Shown here: positions 54,956-63,972 of the stretch, in pieces
How positions within the stretch are numbered: the stretch's first letter is position 1
Layout of the letters: each line of letters starts with the position of its first letter
From: an uncultured bacterium
GTDB lineage: Bacteria; Cloacimonadota; Cloacimonadia; Cloacimonadales; Cloacimonadaceae
DNA length: 64,000 nucleotides
Assembly: GCA_937924555.1 (NCBI GenBank)
Contig: CALDSN010000098.1
Span: forward strand, 1-64,000
Direction of reading: 5' to 3'
The notes under the pieces: model-generated
Database searches by the model: none
The model's input: only the letters and a program-made list of their open reading frames with translations
Told to the model about the DNA's origin: nothing
Translations under genes and position numbers: made by a program

Positions 54956-56125
54956 ATGCGCAAGAAATGGAGAATAATCATAGGGATTCTTATTCTGCTG
55001 GTGATAATCACCGTGGCAGTTAAGAGCTGTGGCAAGAAGAAAGCGGTGGTTGCGCCCAGCAATACTGCAACCGAGACCGCAACCGTCACCAAAGGGGAGA
55101 TTCTCTCCCGCACGGAGATTACAGGCGAGGTTCAGCCTCAAACCATTGTGTCGCTCAAGTCCAAGGTAAGCGGTAAGATAGTGAAGTTTTACGCTGCGGA
55201 GAATGACTATGTGAAATCCGGGCAGATTATCGCCGATATTGAGCCGGATTACAACCAGGCAAACACGCTGTTTAACACCAAAGCGCAGTTGCAGCGTGCC
55301 GAGATGCAGCTTGCCAATGCACAGAAGGATTTGGCTGATAAAAGCACTCTGCTGGAGAAGAAATACATCTCCCAAGAGGAGTTTGACAAGGCATCGGACG
55401 CTTTGAAGACCGCTAAGATTGAGTTTGCCCAGGCCAGCAGCCAATACGAAATGATTCGCGATCTGGATGTTCCGGGCAAGGTTACCCATGTGTATGCCAC
55501 CTCCAGCGGAGTGGTTATCGAGCGTAACATCAACGAAGGTGAGATGGTGCAATCCAGCATCAGCAGCTATGGTGAAGGCACAGTGGTGATGAAGATTGCC
55601 GACTTGAACAACATGATTGTGAAGAGTAACATCAACGAAGTGGATATCGCCAAGTTCAAGATGGGCCAGGAAGCGGAGATAAATCTGGATGCCCTGCCAT
55701 ATAAGCAGTTCAGCGGCAGGATAATCAAGATTGCCCCCCAAGCAATAACGGTAAACAATGCCAAGGTGTTCCCCGTGGAAATAAGCATCAATGCGGTGGG
55801 GCAGCTTGCCAAACCGGGGATGACGGCGAATGTAACCATCATCGGCGAATCCCGCAAGGATGTGTTGGTTATACCCATCCGAGCAGTGTTTAGCAACGAC
55901 AGTAACCAGGATATCGTGTATTTGGTGTCGGACACCAAGGCTGCTCCGGCAGCAAAGAAAACTAAAGCTATGCCCGTCTCTGCTCCAAGCGGAGTTGCCA
56001 CTCCCGTTAAGCTGGGGGCAAATGACCTGCAGCAGGTGGAAGTTATTGAAGGACTAAAAGAAAACGATAAGATATTGCTTAATGAGCCGGGAACGCAGAA
56101 AGCGAATTTCGGCATGATGATGTAA
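54956..56125 (+). CDS. HlyD/MacA-type periplasmic adaptor
   Basis: A 389-residue membrane-fusion protein with one N-terminal membrane helix (WRIIIGILILLVIITVAV). A barrel-sandwich (TEITGEVQPQTIVSLKSKVSGKI), an alpha-hairpin coiled coil (~80-150), and beta-barrel/membrane-proximal parts follow (PGMTANVTI). It would link an inner-membrane transporter to an outer-membrane channel. I chose ATG 54956 (GAGG upstream) over 54929, which would be nearly leaderless behind a TTGACA at 54890. It starts the exporter operon. Confidence 0.88.
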   Translation: MRKKWRIIIGILILLVIITVAVKSCGKKKAVVAPSNTATETATVTKGEILSRTEITGEVQPQTIVSLKSKVSGKIVKFYAAENDYVKSGQIIADIEPDYNQANTLFNTKAQLQRAEMQLANAQKDLADKSTLLEKKYISQEEFDKASDALKTAKIEFAQASSQYEMIRDLDVPGKVTHVYATSSGVVIERNINEGEMVQSSISSYGEGTVVMKIADLNNMIVKSNINEVDIAKFKMGQEAEINLDALPYKQFSGRIIKIAPQAITVNNAKVFPVEISINAVGQLAKPGMTANVTIIGESRKDVLVIPIRAVFSNDSNQDIVYLVSDTKAAPAAKKTKAMPVSAPSGVATPVKLGANDLQQVEVIEGLKENDKILLNEPGTQKANFGMMM

Positions 56126-56134
56126 GAGAGGAAC

Positions 56135-57118
56135 ATGATAAGGATACAGAATTTAAGCCGCAACTTCGGGAATCTGAAGGCGGTGGATAACATCAGCTTC
56201 GACATTAAGGACACGGAGATATTGGGCTTTTTGGGACCCAATGGAGCCGGCAAAACAACCACACTGCGGATGCTGGTTGGATATTTGCAGCCCAGTGGCG
56301 GCAGCATAGAGCTGGACGGCAAGAGCATCTTTGCCGATCCCTTGGCAGCCAGCAGTCAAATAGGGTATTTGCCGGAGCAGAACCCCTTGTATGATGATAT
56401 GAGTGTGTCGGAGGCTTTGGCGTATTTTGGTGCCTTGCGCAGCATGAGTAAAGCGGTTTTCAAGGCAAGAAAGGAATTCGTGGTGGCAAACTGCGGGTTG
56501 GCAGAAGTGTTGAACCAGCGCATCGGGACATTATCCAAAGGCTATCGTCAAAGGGTTGGTTTGGCGCAGGCAATATTGCACGACCCACGCATCCTTATCC
56601 TGGATGAGCCTACCTCCGGACTGGATCCCAACCAGATAATGGAAATCCGCGACCTTATCCGCACCTTGGGCAAAGAAAAGATGCTTATCCTTTCCAGCCA
56701 TATTATGCAGGAAGTGCAGGCACTTTGCGACCGAGTGGTGATTATCAACAAAGGCAAGATTATTGTGGACGACCAAAAGGAAAACCTGGGCAACTATCTG
56801 GAGAATAGCGAAGTGCTGCATCTTGAAGTAGAAGGTGAAGGGATAGAGTTTGGCGCATTTGCAGAGCAGTATGCCGGGCTTGAACTGCAAAGCGAAGCAG
56901 TTGATGAAAGGCATTGCATACTGAAGCTGAAACAACCCAAGGGTATGGATTTACGTCAGGATGTATCCCGATATATAAACGAAAAAGGATGGCTTATCCT
57001 GGAAATGCGGGTGGAAAAACAGAGCTTGGAACAGATATTCCACCGTTTGACGGGGGAAGATAACAGTGTGCATTTTACAGCACCTCAAACGGATGAGAAC
57101 ATCGAGGAGCAACAATGA
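56135..57118 (+). CDS. ABC-2 type transporter ATP-binding protein (GldA-like)
   Basis: A 327-residue ATPase. Walker A GPNGAGKTTTLRML, Q-loop YLPEQNPLYDDM, signature LSKGYRQRVGLAQA, Walker B ILILDEPTSGLDP and the H-loop SSHIMQE are all intact. A C-terminal ~100-residue extension follows, typical of ABC-2 exporters with accessory GldG. It overlaps the permease gene by four bases. Confidence 0.93.
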   Translation: MIRIQNLSRNFGNLKAVDNISFDIKDTEILGFLGPNGAGKTTTLRMLVGYLQPSGGSIELDGKSIFADPLAASSQIGYLPEQNPLYDDMSVSEALAYFGALRSMSKAVFKARKEFVVANCGLAEVLNQRIGTLSKGYRQRVGLAQAILHDPRILILDEPTSGLDPNQIMEIRDLIRTLGKEKMLILSSHIMQEVQALCDRVVIINKGKIIVDDQKENLGNYLENSEVLHLEVEGEGIEFGAFAEQYAGLELQSEAVDERHCILKLKQPKGMDLRQDVSRYINEKGWLILEMRVEKQSLEQIFHRLTGEDNSVHFTAPQTDENIEEQQ

Positions 57119-57837
57119 GAGCAATTTGGATAATAGCTAAAAAAGAATACCAACTTGCCATGCGCTCCATCTCCACCTACATTGTGCTTACGCTGTTCTT
57201 GGTGGTAAGTGGCTTGTTCTTCTCCAATATCATCTTCAAAGTGGGGCTGGCGGAAATGCGCAGCTTGTTTGAGATCATGCATGTGGTATTTGTATTCTAC
57301 ATTCCTGCCATAACCATGGGAAGCATAGCCAGGGAAAGGCAGAGCGGCACACTTGAGCTTCTGTCCACCCTGCCGATAAAGCTCTCCTCCATCATCTGGG
57401 GGAAAGTGCTTTCCTGCTTGATGCAGCTTAAGACCTTGGTAGCTTTCACGCTGGTGTTTTTGGGGATAATCGCCATCTTTGGCGAAGGGATAGACTATGG
57501 TGCGGTGGTGTGCGGATATCTGGGCTTGATTCTTGCGGGAACAGCCTATATCAGCATTGGGGTGTTCGCCAGCAGTTTACCGAGCAACCAGATACTGGCC
57601 TTTGTGCTGGCACTGTTGATTTCTGCCTTCTTCTATGTACTGAAGTTCCTCATTGTGCTAATCCCCATGAACCTGATGCAGCCCTTGATGTATTTGAGTT
57701 TCGACAATCACCTTGCCAGTTTTCTGAAGGGAGTGGTGGATACCAGAGACATCCTGTTCTTCCTTGCCGTGACGGCAGTCTTTGCCTTGTTGGCGGAGTT
57801 TAACCTGCAAAGCAGAAACATGATGCAGGAGCGCTAG
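57115..57837 (+). CDS. ABC-2 type permease (GldF-like)
   Basis: A 240-residue permease with six predicted membrane helices. IAKKEYQLAMRSISTYIVLTL is the N-terminal ABC-2 pattern and ERQSGTLELLSTLPIK the conserved cytoplasmic coupling helix. It pairs with the ATPase just upstream and the GldG-like protein one base downstream. Confidence 0.9.
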   Translation: MRAIWIIAKKEYQLAMRSISTYIVLTLFLVVSGLFFSNIIFKVGLAEMRSLFEIMHVVFVFYIPAITMGSIARERQSGTLELLSTLPIKLSSIIWGKVLSCLMQLKTLVAFTLVFLGIIAIFGEGIDYGAVVCGYLGLILAGTAYISIGVFASSLPSNQILAFVLALLISAFFYVLKFLIVLIPMNLMQPLMYLSFDNHLASFLKGVVDTRDILFFLAVTAVFALLAEFNLQSRNMMQER

Positions 57838-57838
57838 G

Positions 57839-59416
57839 ATGAAGATACTTAATAAGAACAGAAATACCGTCCTAAGCACTCTGTTACTGAAACTGGGGAT
57901 AATCCTGCTGGTGCTGTTGGTTGCCGGGTATCTGAAGCTGAGGCTGGATCTATCCTATAACAAAGCCTATTCCCTCAGCGCAGTTAGCAAAGAGGCAGTA
58001 CGCAGCCTGAAAGATAACATGGTACTAAAGATCTATGCCAGCGAAGAGCTGCCTCCCGAAATGAGCAAGCTGGATAGATACTTCAAAGACCTGCTTACCG
58101 AGTATCGCATGGCAAGCCGGGGTAAGTTCCATTATGAGTTCATCCGGGGCTTAAGCATGGATGAACTGCGCACCCAAGCCGAAGAGAATGGCTTGAGCAG
58201 TATGTTCTTCAACATCTATGAGAACGATAAAACCACCAACAAAGAAGTTATCTATGGGGTGGTGTTTGAGTATCAGGGTAAGTTCGATTCCATGAACCTG
58301 CTTCCCCGCATAGAGCCGAAGCTGGAGTATGAGCTAACCCTTAAGGTGCAGAAGCTCTCCAAATACATCCTGCCGGAAATCTCTGTGTTCCGGGATTCGC
58401 TTTTCGTGCAATTACCTTCTAAGCGTTATGAGCAAGCCTTATTTTCCAACTATCAGGTGGTGGATACCGACCTGCTAACCCCTCCCAAACAGACGGATGT
58501 GATGATCTTTGGCGGAGTGTTGGACAGCCTGTCCATGACCCAGCTTTACAACTTGGATCAGTACGTGATGAAAGGGGGCAAGCTGTTGGTGATGCAAGAC
58601 AGAGTTGCTACCGACGGCAGTGCTATCTTCCCGTTGGATTCGAATATCTTCCCCTTCCTGGAGAACTATGGGGTGCAGATTGATGAGAATATGGCAATGG
58701 ATATCTATTGTGACATCCGTCAAATAGGGGTGGAGAACTCTTTGCCTTTCCCCATTTATCCGGTGCTACGCGGTTCCGATCACCCTATAACGCGTAATAT
58801 TGCGGACATTGTAATGTATCTTTCCAATGGCTTACATTTTGTGAAGAAGGATGGTTTACGCTTCACACCTATCCTCCAAACCTCTGCAACCAGCGGGATA
58901 CTGGAAGCACCGGACTTCCTTTTGGAAGAGAAGGTGTTCCGCAGCCCGGATCCACAGCTTTTCAGTAAACCTCCTATCACCATGGGGGCTATTGTGGAAG
59001 GCAAGGCTAACAGCTTTTTTGCCGCTAAACCCGAGTACCAGAAGCCGGGCTTTGTGAAACAAACAGACAAGTTCCAGATGGTGGTGTATGGCGATAGAGA
59101 CCTTAGTATTGATTCTGATAAAGAAATCTTTGCCGACCGCAATTACATTGTGCTGAACGCAGTGGATTGGATGCTGAAACGCAATTCCATGATCGCTATT
59201 CGCTCACGCCATATGCAAACAAGCATCCTCAACATCCCCTACTATATGCAGAAACACGAGATAGTATGGGGAGATGTAGCCAAGATAGAGCGGAATATCA
59301 AGACAGGCATCAAGCTTGCCAGCACCGTTGTACCTTCCTTGTTGTTGATAGGCATAGGGTTGTTTATGGCATTAAGACGCAAGCAAATGCAAGGGTTTAA
59401 GAATGAAGAAGAATAA
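57839..59416 (+). CDS. GldG-like ABC transporter accessory protein
   Basis: A 525-residue protein with an N-terminal membrane helix (LGIILLVLLVAGYLKL), a large periplasmic domain (YSLSAVSKEAVRSLKDNMVLKIYAS, FGGVLDSLSMTQLYNLDQYV, GGKLLVMQD; the GldG/ABC_transp_aux fold) and a C-terminal membrane helix (TVVPSLLLIGIGLFMAL). In gliding bacteria GldG works with GldA and GldF; elsewhere such exporters occur without gliding. It overlaps the DUF4340 gene by 14 bases. Confidence 0.88.
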   Translation: MKILNKNRNTVLSTLLLKLGIILLVLLVAGYLKLRLDLSYNKAYSLSAVSKEAVRSLKDNMVLKIYASEELPPEMSKLDRYFKDLLTEYRMASRGKFHYEFIRGLSMDELRTQAEENGLSSMFFNIYENDKTTNKEVIYGVVFEYQGKFDSMNLLPRIEPKLEYELTLKVQKLSKYILPEISVFRDSLFVQLPSKRYEQALFSNYQVVDTDLLTPPKQTDVMIFGGVLDSLSMTQLYNLDQYVMKGGKLLVMQDRVATDGSAIFPLDSNIFPFLENYGVQIDENMAMDIYCDIRQIGVENSLPFPIYPVLRGSDHPITRNIADIVMYLSNGLHFVKKDGLRFTPILQTSATSGILEAPDFLLEEKVFRSPDPQLFSKPPITMGAIVEGKANSFFAAKPEYQKPGFVKQTDKFQMVVYGDRDLSIDSDKEIFADRNYIVLNAVDWMLKRNSMIAIRSRHMQTSILNIPYYMQKHEIVWGDVAKIERNIKTGIKLASTVVPSLLLIGIGLFMALRRKQMQGFKNEEE

Positions 59417-60338
59417 GAAAGCACTGCTGATAGCCCTAATCCTGCTTTTTGTGATATACGTCGTTTTGCGTCTCAAGCGTCCCGAGGAAAAGCAAAGCCC
59501 TATCTTCGGGCTGGATTCATTGGCAATTGCCTCCATTGAGATGTATGACATGGCAGATACCTTGAAGCTGCAAAAGACCAAGGGCACCTGGAACCTGCTG
59601 TATCCCGTGGTGTGGAAGGCAGATACCCTGCGGGTAGGCGAACTATTCCACAAAGTGCTGATGGCAAAATCTCCCAAAACCGAAATGGGAGTTGGTAAAC
59701 AAGCAGTGGACAACTTTCAACTGAATGACAGCCAAGCCCTTCATGTAATCATTGGAGACAGTAAGGGCAAGAAAAAGGTGCATGTGCTGTTCAGTAATAT
59801 GGGTAATCCCTATGACTATTTCCGCTATGCCGGGGATGACAAGGTGTTCCAAATCAAGACCAAGGTGATGAATTCTTTTAGTCCTGATATTGCATATTGG
59901 CGGTCTCCGGATGTGGTGCAGCACACAGAAGAAGCCTTGGAAAGGATAGAGGTTAAACATCCCCAAAACAGCTATATCCTAACCCGTAAGGGCAGCAACT
60001 GGTTCTTCAAGGATGCGCTAAACGACTTTGCCATACCTTCCTCAAATCTGGCGATTATGAAGATTGTGCACCTCCTGAGCAATCTGGATTCGTTCGTGTT
60101 TATCGATGGCAATGACGCGAAATATAAGGATAAGTTCAAGGAACCTGCTTGTGAGGTTACTTTATACCTGTCCAACAAGAGCACCCAGAAGCTCAGCTTT
60201 GCCCTACATGAGGACAAGAACTACCTGATGATGATTGATGATGACCCAACCGTGTTGTTCCTGGTCTCAACCGATTCCGTATATCGTTTCTTACGGAGTG
60301 CAGAGATATTCAAGCTTAGAGGATACTTACAAGGATGA
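59403..60338 (+). CDS. DUF4340-domain protein
   Basis: A 311-residue protein with one N-terminal membrane segment (KALLIALILLFVIYVVLRL). The rest, with KLQKTKGTWNLLYPVVWKAD and YFRYAGDDKVFQI, is the beta-rich DUF4340 fold that commonly follows gldG in such operons; function is unknown. It would be anchored with its bulk in the periplasm. It overlaps the acetyltransferase gene by four bases. Confidence 0.85.
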   Translation: MKKNKKALLIALILLFVIYVVLRLKRPEEKQSPIFGLDSLAIASIEMYDMADTLKLQKTKGTWNLLYPVVWKADTLRVGELFHKVLMAKSPKTEMGVGKQAVDNFQLNDSQALHVIIGDSKGKKKVHVLFSNMGNPYDYFRYAGDDKVFQIKTKVMNSFSPDIAYWRSPDVVQHTEEALERIEVKHPQNSYILTRKGSNWFFKDALNDFAIPSSNLAIMKIVHLLSNLDSFVFIDGNDAKYKDKFKEPACEVTLYLSNKSTQKLSFALHEDKNYLMMIDDDPTVLFLVSTDSVYRFLRSAEIFKLRGYLQG

Positions 60339-60757
60339 TTACCATCAGCACCGTTACATCCTTGAACAGGGAAACATACACCCAGCTATTAGCTCTTTGG
60401 GATGAAGCAGGTATAAGCAACCCTGCCCGTAGCGACAGCTTTGAGGCAATCAATCACAGTTTAAGCAACGGTGGCACTGTGCTAACGGCAACTGAGGGAG
60501 AAAACTTATTGGGCTCAGCTTGGCTCACTCACGACTTTCGCCGTCTCTATGTTCATCACATGGCAGTTATGCCCAAGCACCAGAACAAAGGCATCGGGGC
60601 ATCGCTTATTACCAAAGCGTTGGAGATTGCGCACAGTTTAGGCTATCAAGCAAAGCTGGAAGTGCATAAGGATAATCCATCCGCCAGGCATCTGTATAGA
60701 AAGTATGGCTTCACCGAGTTGGATGGGTATATTACTATGATAAAGAGAGATATCTAA
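60335..60757 (+). CDS. GNAT-family N-acetyltransferase
   Basis: A 140-residue GNAT protein. VHHMAVMPKHQNKGIGASL carries the acetyl-CoA pyrophosphate loop (Q-x-x-G-x-G/A) and NPSARHLYRKYGF the C-terminal motif. Substrate is unknown. It is the last overlapping gene of the exporter operon. Confidence 0.9.
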   Translation: MITISTVTSLNRETYTQLLALWDEAGISNPARSDSFEAINHSLSNGGTVLTATEGENLLGSAWLTHDFRRLYVHHMAVMPKHQNKGIGASLITKALEIAHSLGYQAKLEVHKDNPSARHLYRKYGFTELDGYITMIKRDI

Positions 60758-60780
60758 ACAGCCGCTACGAGGAGTTTAGC

Positions 60781-61878
60781 ATGAAGAAGAGAGTTCTTGT
60801 CGCCACCGGTGGAGGTGACTGCCCCGGTTTGAATGCCGTTATCCGCGCCATAGTGAAACGTGCCTCCCGTGAGCATAACTGGGAGATAATCGGCAGCATC
60901 GATGCCTTCGATGGCTTGCTGCGAGACCCTATGCACTTGGTTGAACTAACCCCGGAAAAGGTTGCCGGCATACATGTGCAAGGCGGCACCATAATTGGCA
61001 CCACCAACAAGGGCGGTCCTTTTGCCTGGCCCATCAAGAATGCAGATGGCACCTGGGATACGGTGGATAGAAGCAAGGACTTCATGGATAGGCTTCGCTA
61101 TCAGAACATCGATGCCGTAATCAATATCGGCGGTGATGGTTCCCAGCGTATTTCGCAACAGCTTTTCGAGCTTGGCTGCCCCATTATTGGAGTGCCCAAG
61201 ACCATAGATAATGACCTTAGCCTCACGGATTTTACCTTCGGGTTCCAAACTGCCGTGGATATCGCCACGGATGCCGTGGACAAGCTGGTAACAACCGCTG
61301 CCAGTCACCACAGAGTGCTCATTCTGGAAGTTATGGGACGTTATGCGGGCTGGATTGCTCTGCATGCCTCCATCGCAGGCGGGGCAGAGGTGTGCCTTAT
61401 TCCTGAGATTCCTTATGATATCAATAAGGTTATGGAAGCCTTGAACACCCGCATCGACAACGGTAAAGGTTTTGCCAACATCGTTATTGCCGAGGGTGCC
61501 ATGCCCATCGCCGGAGAAATGACCTTTTCCGAGAACGACACTCCCGGAGCGATGAAGATTCGCTTGGGTGGTGCCGGATTGCGCCTCTCCCAGGAGCTTA
61601 AAGATGCTGGCTGCAGCATTGAGATTAGAGAAACCATCCTCGGTCACCTTCAACGCGGAGGCAGTCCCAATGCCTTCGACCGCATCCTTGCCTCCCAATT
61701 CGGGGTAAAAGCCTTTGAGCTGGTGTTGGAGCAGAAGTGGGGGCACATGGTGGCATACCGGCATCCAAATATTGTCGCTGTTCCAATTAAAGAAGCCATT
61801 CAAGAGTATAACCTGGTGGATACAAAATCTGACCTGATGAACACCGCCAGAGGCATGGGTATCTGCTTGGGGGATTGA
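60781..61878 (+). CDS. pfk: 6-phosphofructokinase
   Basis: A 365-residue phosphofructokinase that phosphorylates fructose 6-phosphate in glycolysis. TGGGDCPGLNAVI is the N-terminal donor loop (Cys where Ala is usual), IGGDGSQ at 117-121 and VPKTIDNDLSLTDFTFG around 139-155 hold the catalytic Asp residues, and MGRYAGWIAL and LGHLQRGGSPNAFDR contact substrate. Gly at the GGDG position suggests ATP while Lys in PKTIDND is typical of PPi-using and group III enzymes, so phosphoryl-donor choice is uncertain. It has ACGAGGAGTT upstream and a strong terminator downstream. Confidence 0.95.
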   Translation: MKKRVLVATGGGDCPGLNAVIRAIVKRASREHNWEIIGSIDAFDGLLRDPMHLVELTPEKVAGIHVQGGTIIGTTNKGGPFAWPIKNADGTWDTVDRSKDFMDRLRYQNIDAVINIGGDGSQRISQQLFELGCPIIGVPKTIDNDLSLTDFTFGFQTAVDIATDAVDKLVTTAASHHRVLILEVMGRYAGWIALHASIAGGAEVCLIPEIPYDINKVMEALNTRIDNGKGFANIVIAEGAMPIAGEMTFSENDTPGAMKIRLGGAGLRLSQELKDAGCSIEIRETILGHLQRGGSPNAFDRILASQFGVKAFELVLEQKWGHMVAYRHPNIVAVPIKEAIQEYNLVDTKSDLMNTARGMGICLGD

Positions 61879-61908
61879 GTGTAAACATTATTCACTTTTA
61901 AGTTCTGA

Positions 61909-61944
61909 AACCGCAACCAATTGATTAGGCTGCGGTTTTTTTTT
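61909..61944 (+). terminator. Terminator after pfk
   Basis: A stem of AACCGCA-CC with GG-TGCGGTT and a ~9-base loop precedes nine T residues. Confidence 0.9.
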
Positions 61945-62012
61945 TGCGGGGTTCATTCTTCTCCCCTCCATTTCCTTTAAGCTTCCTTGCAGATTTCAGT
62001 ATTCATTCTTAG

Positions 62013-62077
62013 TTGATTCCCTCGTGATTCCCTCATCCGACCCGGGAGTCACGAGGGAGTCACGAGGGAGTGATGTG
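62013..62077. repeat. GTGACTCCC-type element, fifth copy
   Basis: GATTCCCTCGTGATTCCCTC and CCCGGGAGTCACGAGGGAG form an imperfect inverted repeat; this matches the last part of the composite modules without the remainder. Confidence 0.8.
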
Positions 62078-62111
62078 GCTTGGCAGCAGGTGAGGTGTAG
62101 CGAGAAAGTTC

Positions 62112-62139
62112 TTGACAGATTGCCTTTGCCAATTATCTT
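62112..62139 (+). promoter_or_regulatory. Possible promoter of AlkD-like gene
   Basis: TTGACA (62112-62117) and TATCTT (62134-62139), 16-base spacer, followed by TGTAGCTA, an octamer also seen 20 bases after the TTGACA of nifJ. Confidence 0.35.
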
Positions 62140-62296
62140 GTAGCTATACATCAAAGAGATAAAGCAATCCAAAAATCCAATAACCCTCATTAGGGTTTAT
62201 TATTTGGCAAAACAACCAAAGTTACCATGCCCAATGGGCTTGAACGCTATCTACAAAAGTGGTTATGAAAATCGCATAAACCACGGAGCAGGATGA

Positions 62297-63133
62297 ATGA
62301 TTAAAGAAATGGGACGTCTTAACATAGACGACTTTAAGTTTCTGGATGCATCGGTGGAGAAAATCTTCCGTAATGTGGAAAAAGGCAAATTCGCCTTGGC
62401 AGAAAAACAAATAATTGAAATCGGCAACACAGCTAACTACTTTGTGCGCGAAGAACTGGGCAAAAGGTTAGCTCAATATTCCGGCAATGGCGAAATGGAT
62501 GAAATATGCAGTCATTTGCTGGATAACTTCATCTATGGGGTGCGGGCAACCGGACTTTTTTACTTCTATTACAAGCACCAAAGCCGTCCGGAAGTGATAG
62601 TTAAAACTATCGAAAAGACCTTTGAGAGTGTGCCTTGGGAATCCGAAACCATCTGTTTTGACATGTGGAAAAAGGCTCCCGAAGTGATGAAGGAACATAT
62701 GCCCCGCTGGGCTGAATCCCCCAACGAAAAGAAACGTGCCATCAGTATGCATGGCATGGAAAATATAGCCTCACGGCACCCCCAATATATCCTAACCTTT
62801 ATCTCCAATCTATTGGATGACGAAAGCGAAGAAGTGCAGAAGAAGATAAGCCACATCCTTACTCAAGTGGGACGTCAACGCCCTCTGCAATGCTACAGCA
62901 ATGTTCGCCGTTGGCTAATCGATGCCGATGAAAAGCGCATCCGCACCATCTGGCAGACCATGAAGAAGCTGGCTAACATCTTCACCCAAAAGAGCAAAAG
63001 GGACAAATCAGCAGACTTTATCAACATTACCCAGCGCACTGTTCACGAATGGAGAAACGACCCCAATCACAATGTCTCCAGTATGGGAAACAAGCTTGCC
63101 GGGTTAATGAACATAAAAAGTAAGAAATCGTAG
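62297..63133 (+). CDS. AlkD-like DNA alkylation repair protein
   Basis: A 278-residue all-helical protein with HEAT-like repeats, most like AlkC/AlkD-type DNA glycosylases that remove alkylated bases. The pattern LLDNFIYGVRATGLFYFYYKH, FDMWKKAPEVM, KKRAISMHGMENIAS and ISNLLDDESEEVQKKISHILTQVG fits. The key Trp and Asp of the family cannot be assigned with certainty. AGGA precedes the ATG. A start four codons later (MGRLN) is possible. Confidence 0.75.
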   Translation: MIKEMGRLNIDDFKFLDASVEKIFRNVEKGKFALAEKQIIEIGNTANYFVREELGKRLAQYSGNGEMDEICSHLLDNFIYGVRATGLFYFYYKHQSRPEVIVKTIEKTFESVPWESETICFDMWKKAPEVMKEHMPRWAESPNEKKRAISMHGMENIASRHPQYILTFISNLLDDESEEVQKKISHILTQVGRQRPLQCYSNVRRWLIDADEKRIRTIWQTMKKLANIFTQKSKRDKSADFINITQRTVHEWRNDPNHNVSSMGNKLAGLMNIKSKKS

Positions 63134-63143
63134 GGTAACAAAC

Positions 63144-63935
63144 TTGGCGGAACAGGGTCTTTCCCGCATTGCCATCATCCTTGTAGAGCCTATCTACAGC
63201 GGTAATGTTGGGGCAATTGCCAGAATCATGAATAACTTCGGGGTGAGCGAATTGCGCATCGTGGGCAAGGTGCCGGAGAAGAACGACTTTTACCTCGCCA
63301 TGCACTCCGGGCACATCCTGGAGCAAGCAAAGACCTTTGATACTTTGGAAGAGGCAATTGCCGGGTTGGACAGGGTTATCGCCTTCTCCCGCCGCATTGG
63401 AAAAACTAAGCCCATGGACATGAATCCCCGCGAGATGGCACGCTATGTGCACGCTTTACCCAAGCTGAACATTGGCTTGGTGTTTGGCAGAGAAACTTCC
63501 GGTTTAACCGATAAAGAAGCGGATTTATGCGAGTTTCGTTGCCACTTCCCTGCGAATCCCGAGTTCCCCTCTATCAACCTGGCGCAAGCAGTGGCATTGG
63601 CTATCTGGGAACTGTATGCTTTGCCCATGGACGAACAGGCAAAGATTAACGCCAAACTGCACGCAGTTAGCGGAGAAGAGCTGGATAGCATCCGCAATTA
63701 TATGCTGGAAGTGATGCAGGCGATAGGCTTCTTCCGCAGCTATGAGAGCACGAATTGGGAAGGCTTCCTGAAAAAGATGATGGCGCAGCTTAACCCCAAT
63801 AAAACCATGCTGTACAGATTCAGACAGATGTTTAACCGCTTCCATGTGCTGGTTACAGGAAAAGGTCTGGGCTATGGTTCGGAAATTGCTGTCCAAAAGA
63901 CTGATGATATAACAGAGGAAGCAGGAGAGAAATAA
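63144..63935 (+). CDS. TrmJ-like SPOUT RNA methyltransferase
   Basis: A 263-residue SPOUT-class enzyme. IILVEPIYSGNVGAIARIMNNFG is motif 1, IGLVFGRETSGLTDKEADLCE the SAM-knot region and FPSINLAQAVALAIWEL motif 3; TrmJ methylates 2'-O at position 32 of tRNAs. It starts at a TTG at 63144, as no in-frame ATG precedes motif 1, ten bases after the AlkD-like stop. Confidence 0.92.
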   Translation: MAEQGLSRIAIILVEPIYSGNVGAIARIMNNFGVSELRIVGKVPEKNDFYLAMHSGHILEQAKTFDTLEEAIAGLDRVIAFSRRIGKTKPMDMNPREMARYVHALPKLNIGLVFGRETSGLTDKEADLCEFRCHFPANPEFPSINLAQAVALAIWELYALPMDEQAKINAKLHAVSGEELDSIRNYMLEVMQAIGFFRSYESTNWEGFLKKMMAQLNPNKTMLYRFRQMFNRFHVLVTGKGLGYGSEIAVQKTDDITEEAGEK

Positions 63936-63972
63936 CTTACAAACAGAGCTTCCTAAGGTAAGGAGCTTGATG

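Noticed and set aside
54845..55741. 298-codon minus-strand frame
   Set aside because: It is antisense to the HlyD adaptor gene.
60946..61803. 285-codon minus-strand frame
   Set aside because: It is antisense to phosphofructokinase.
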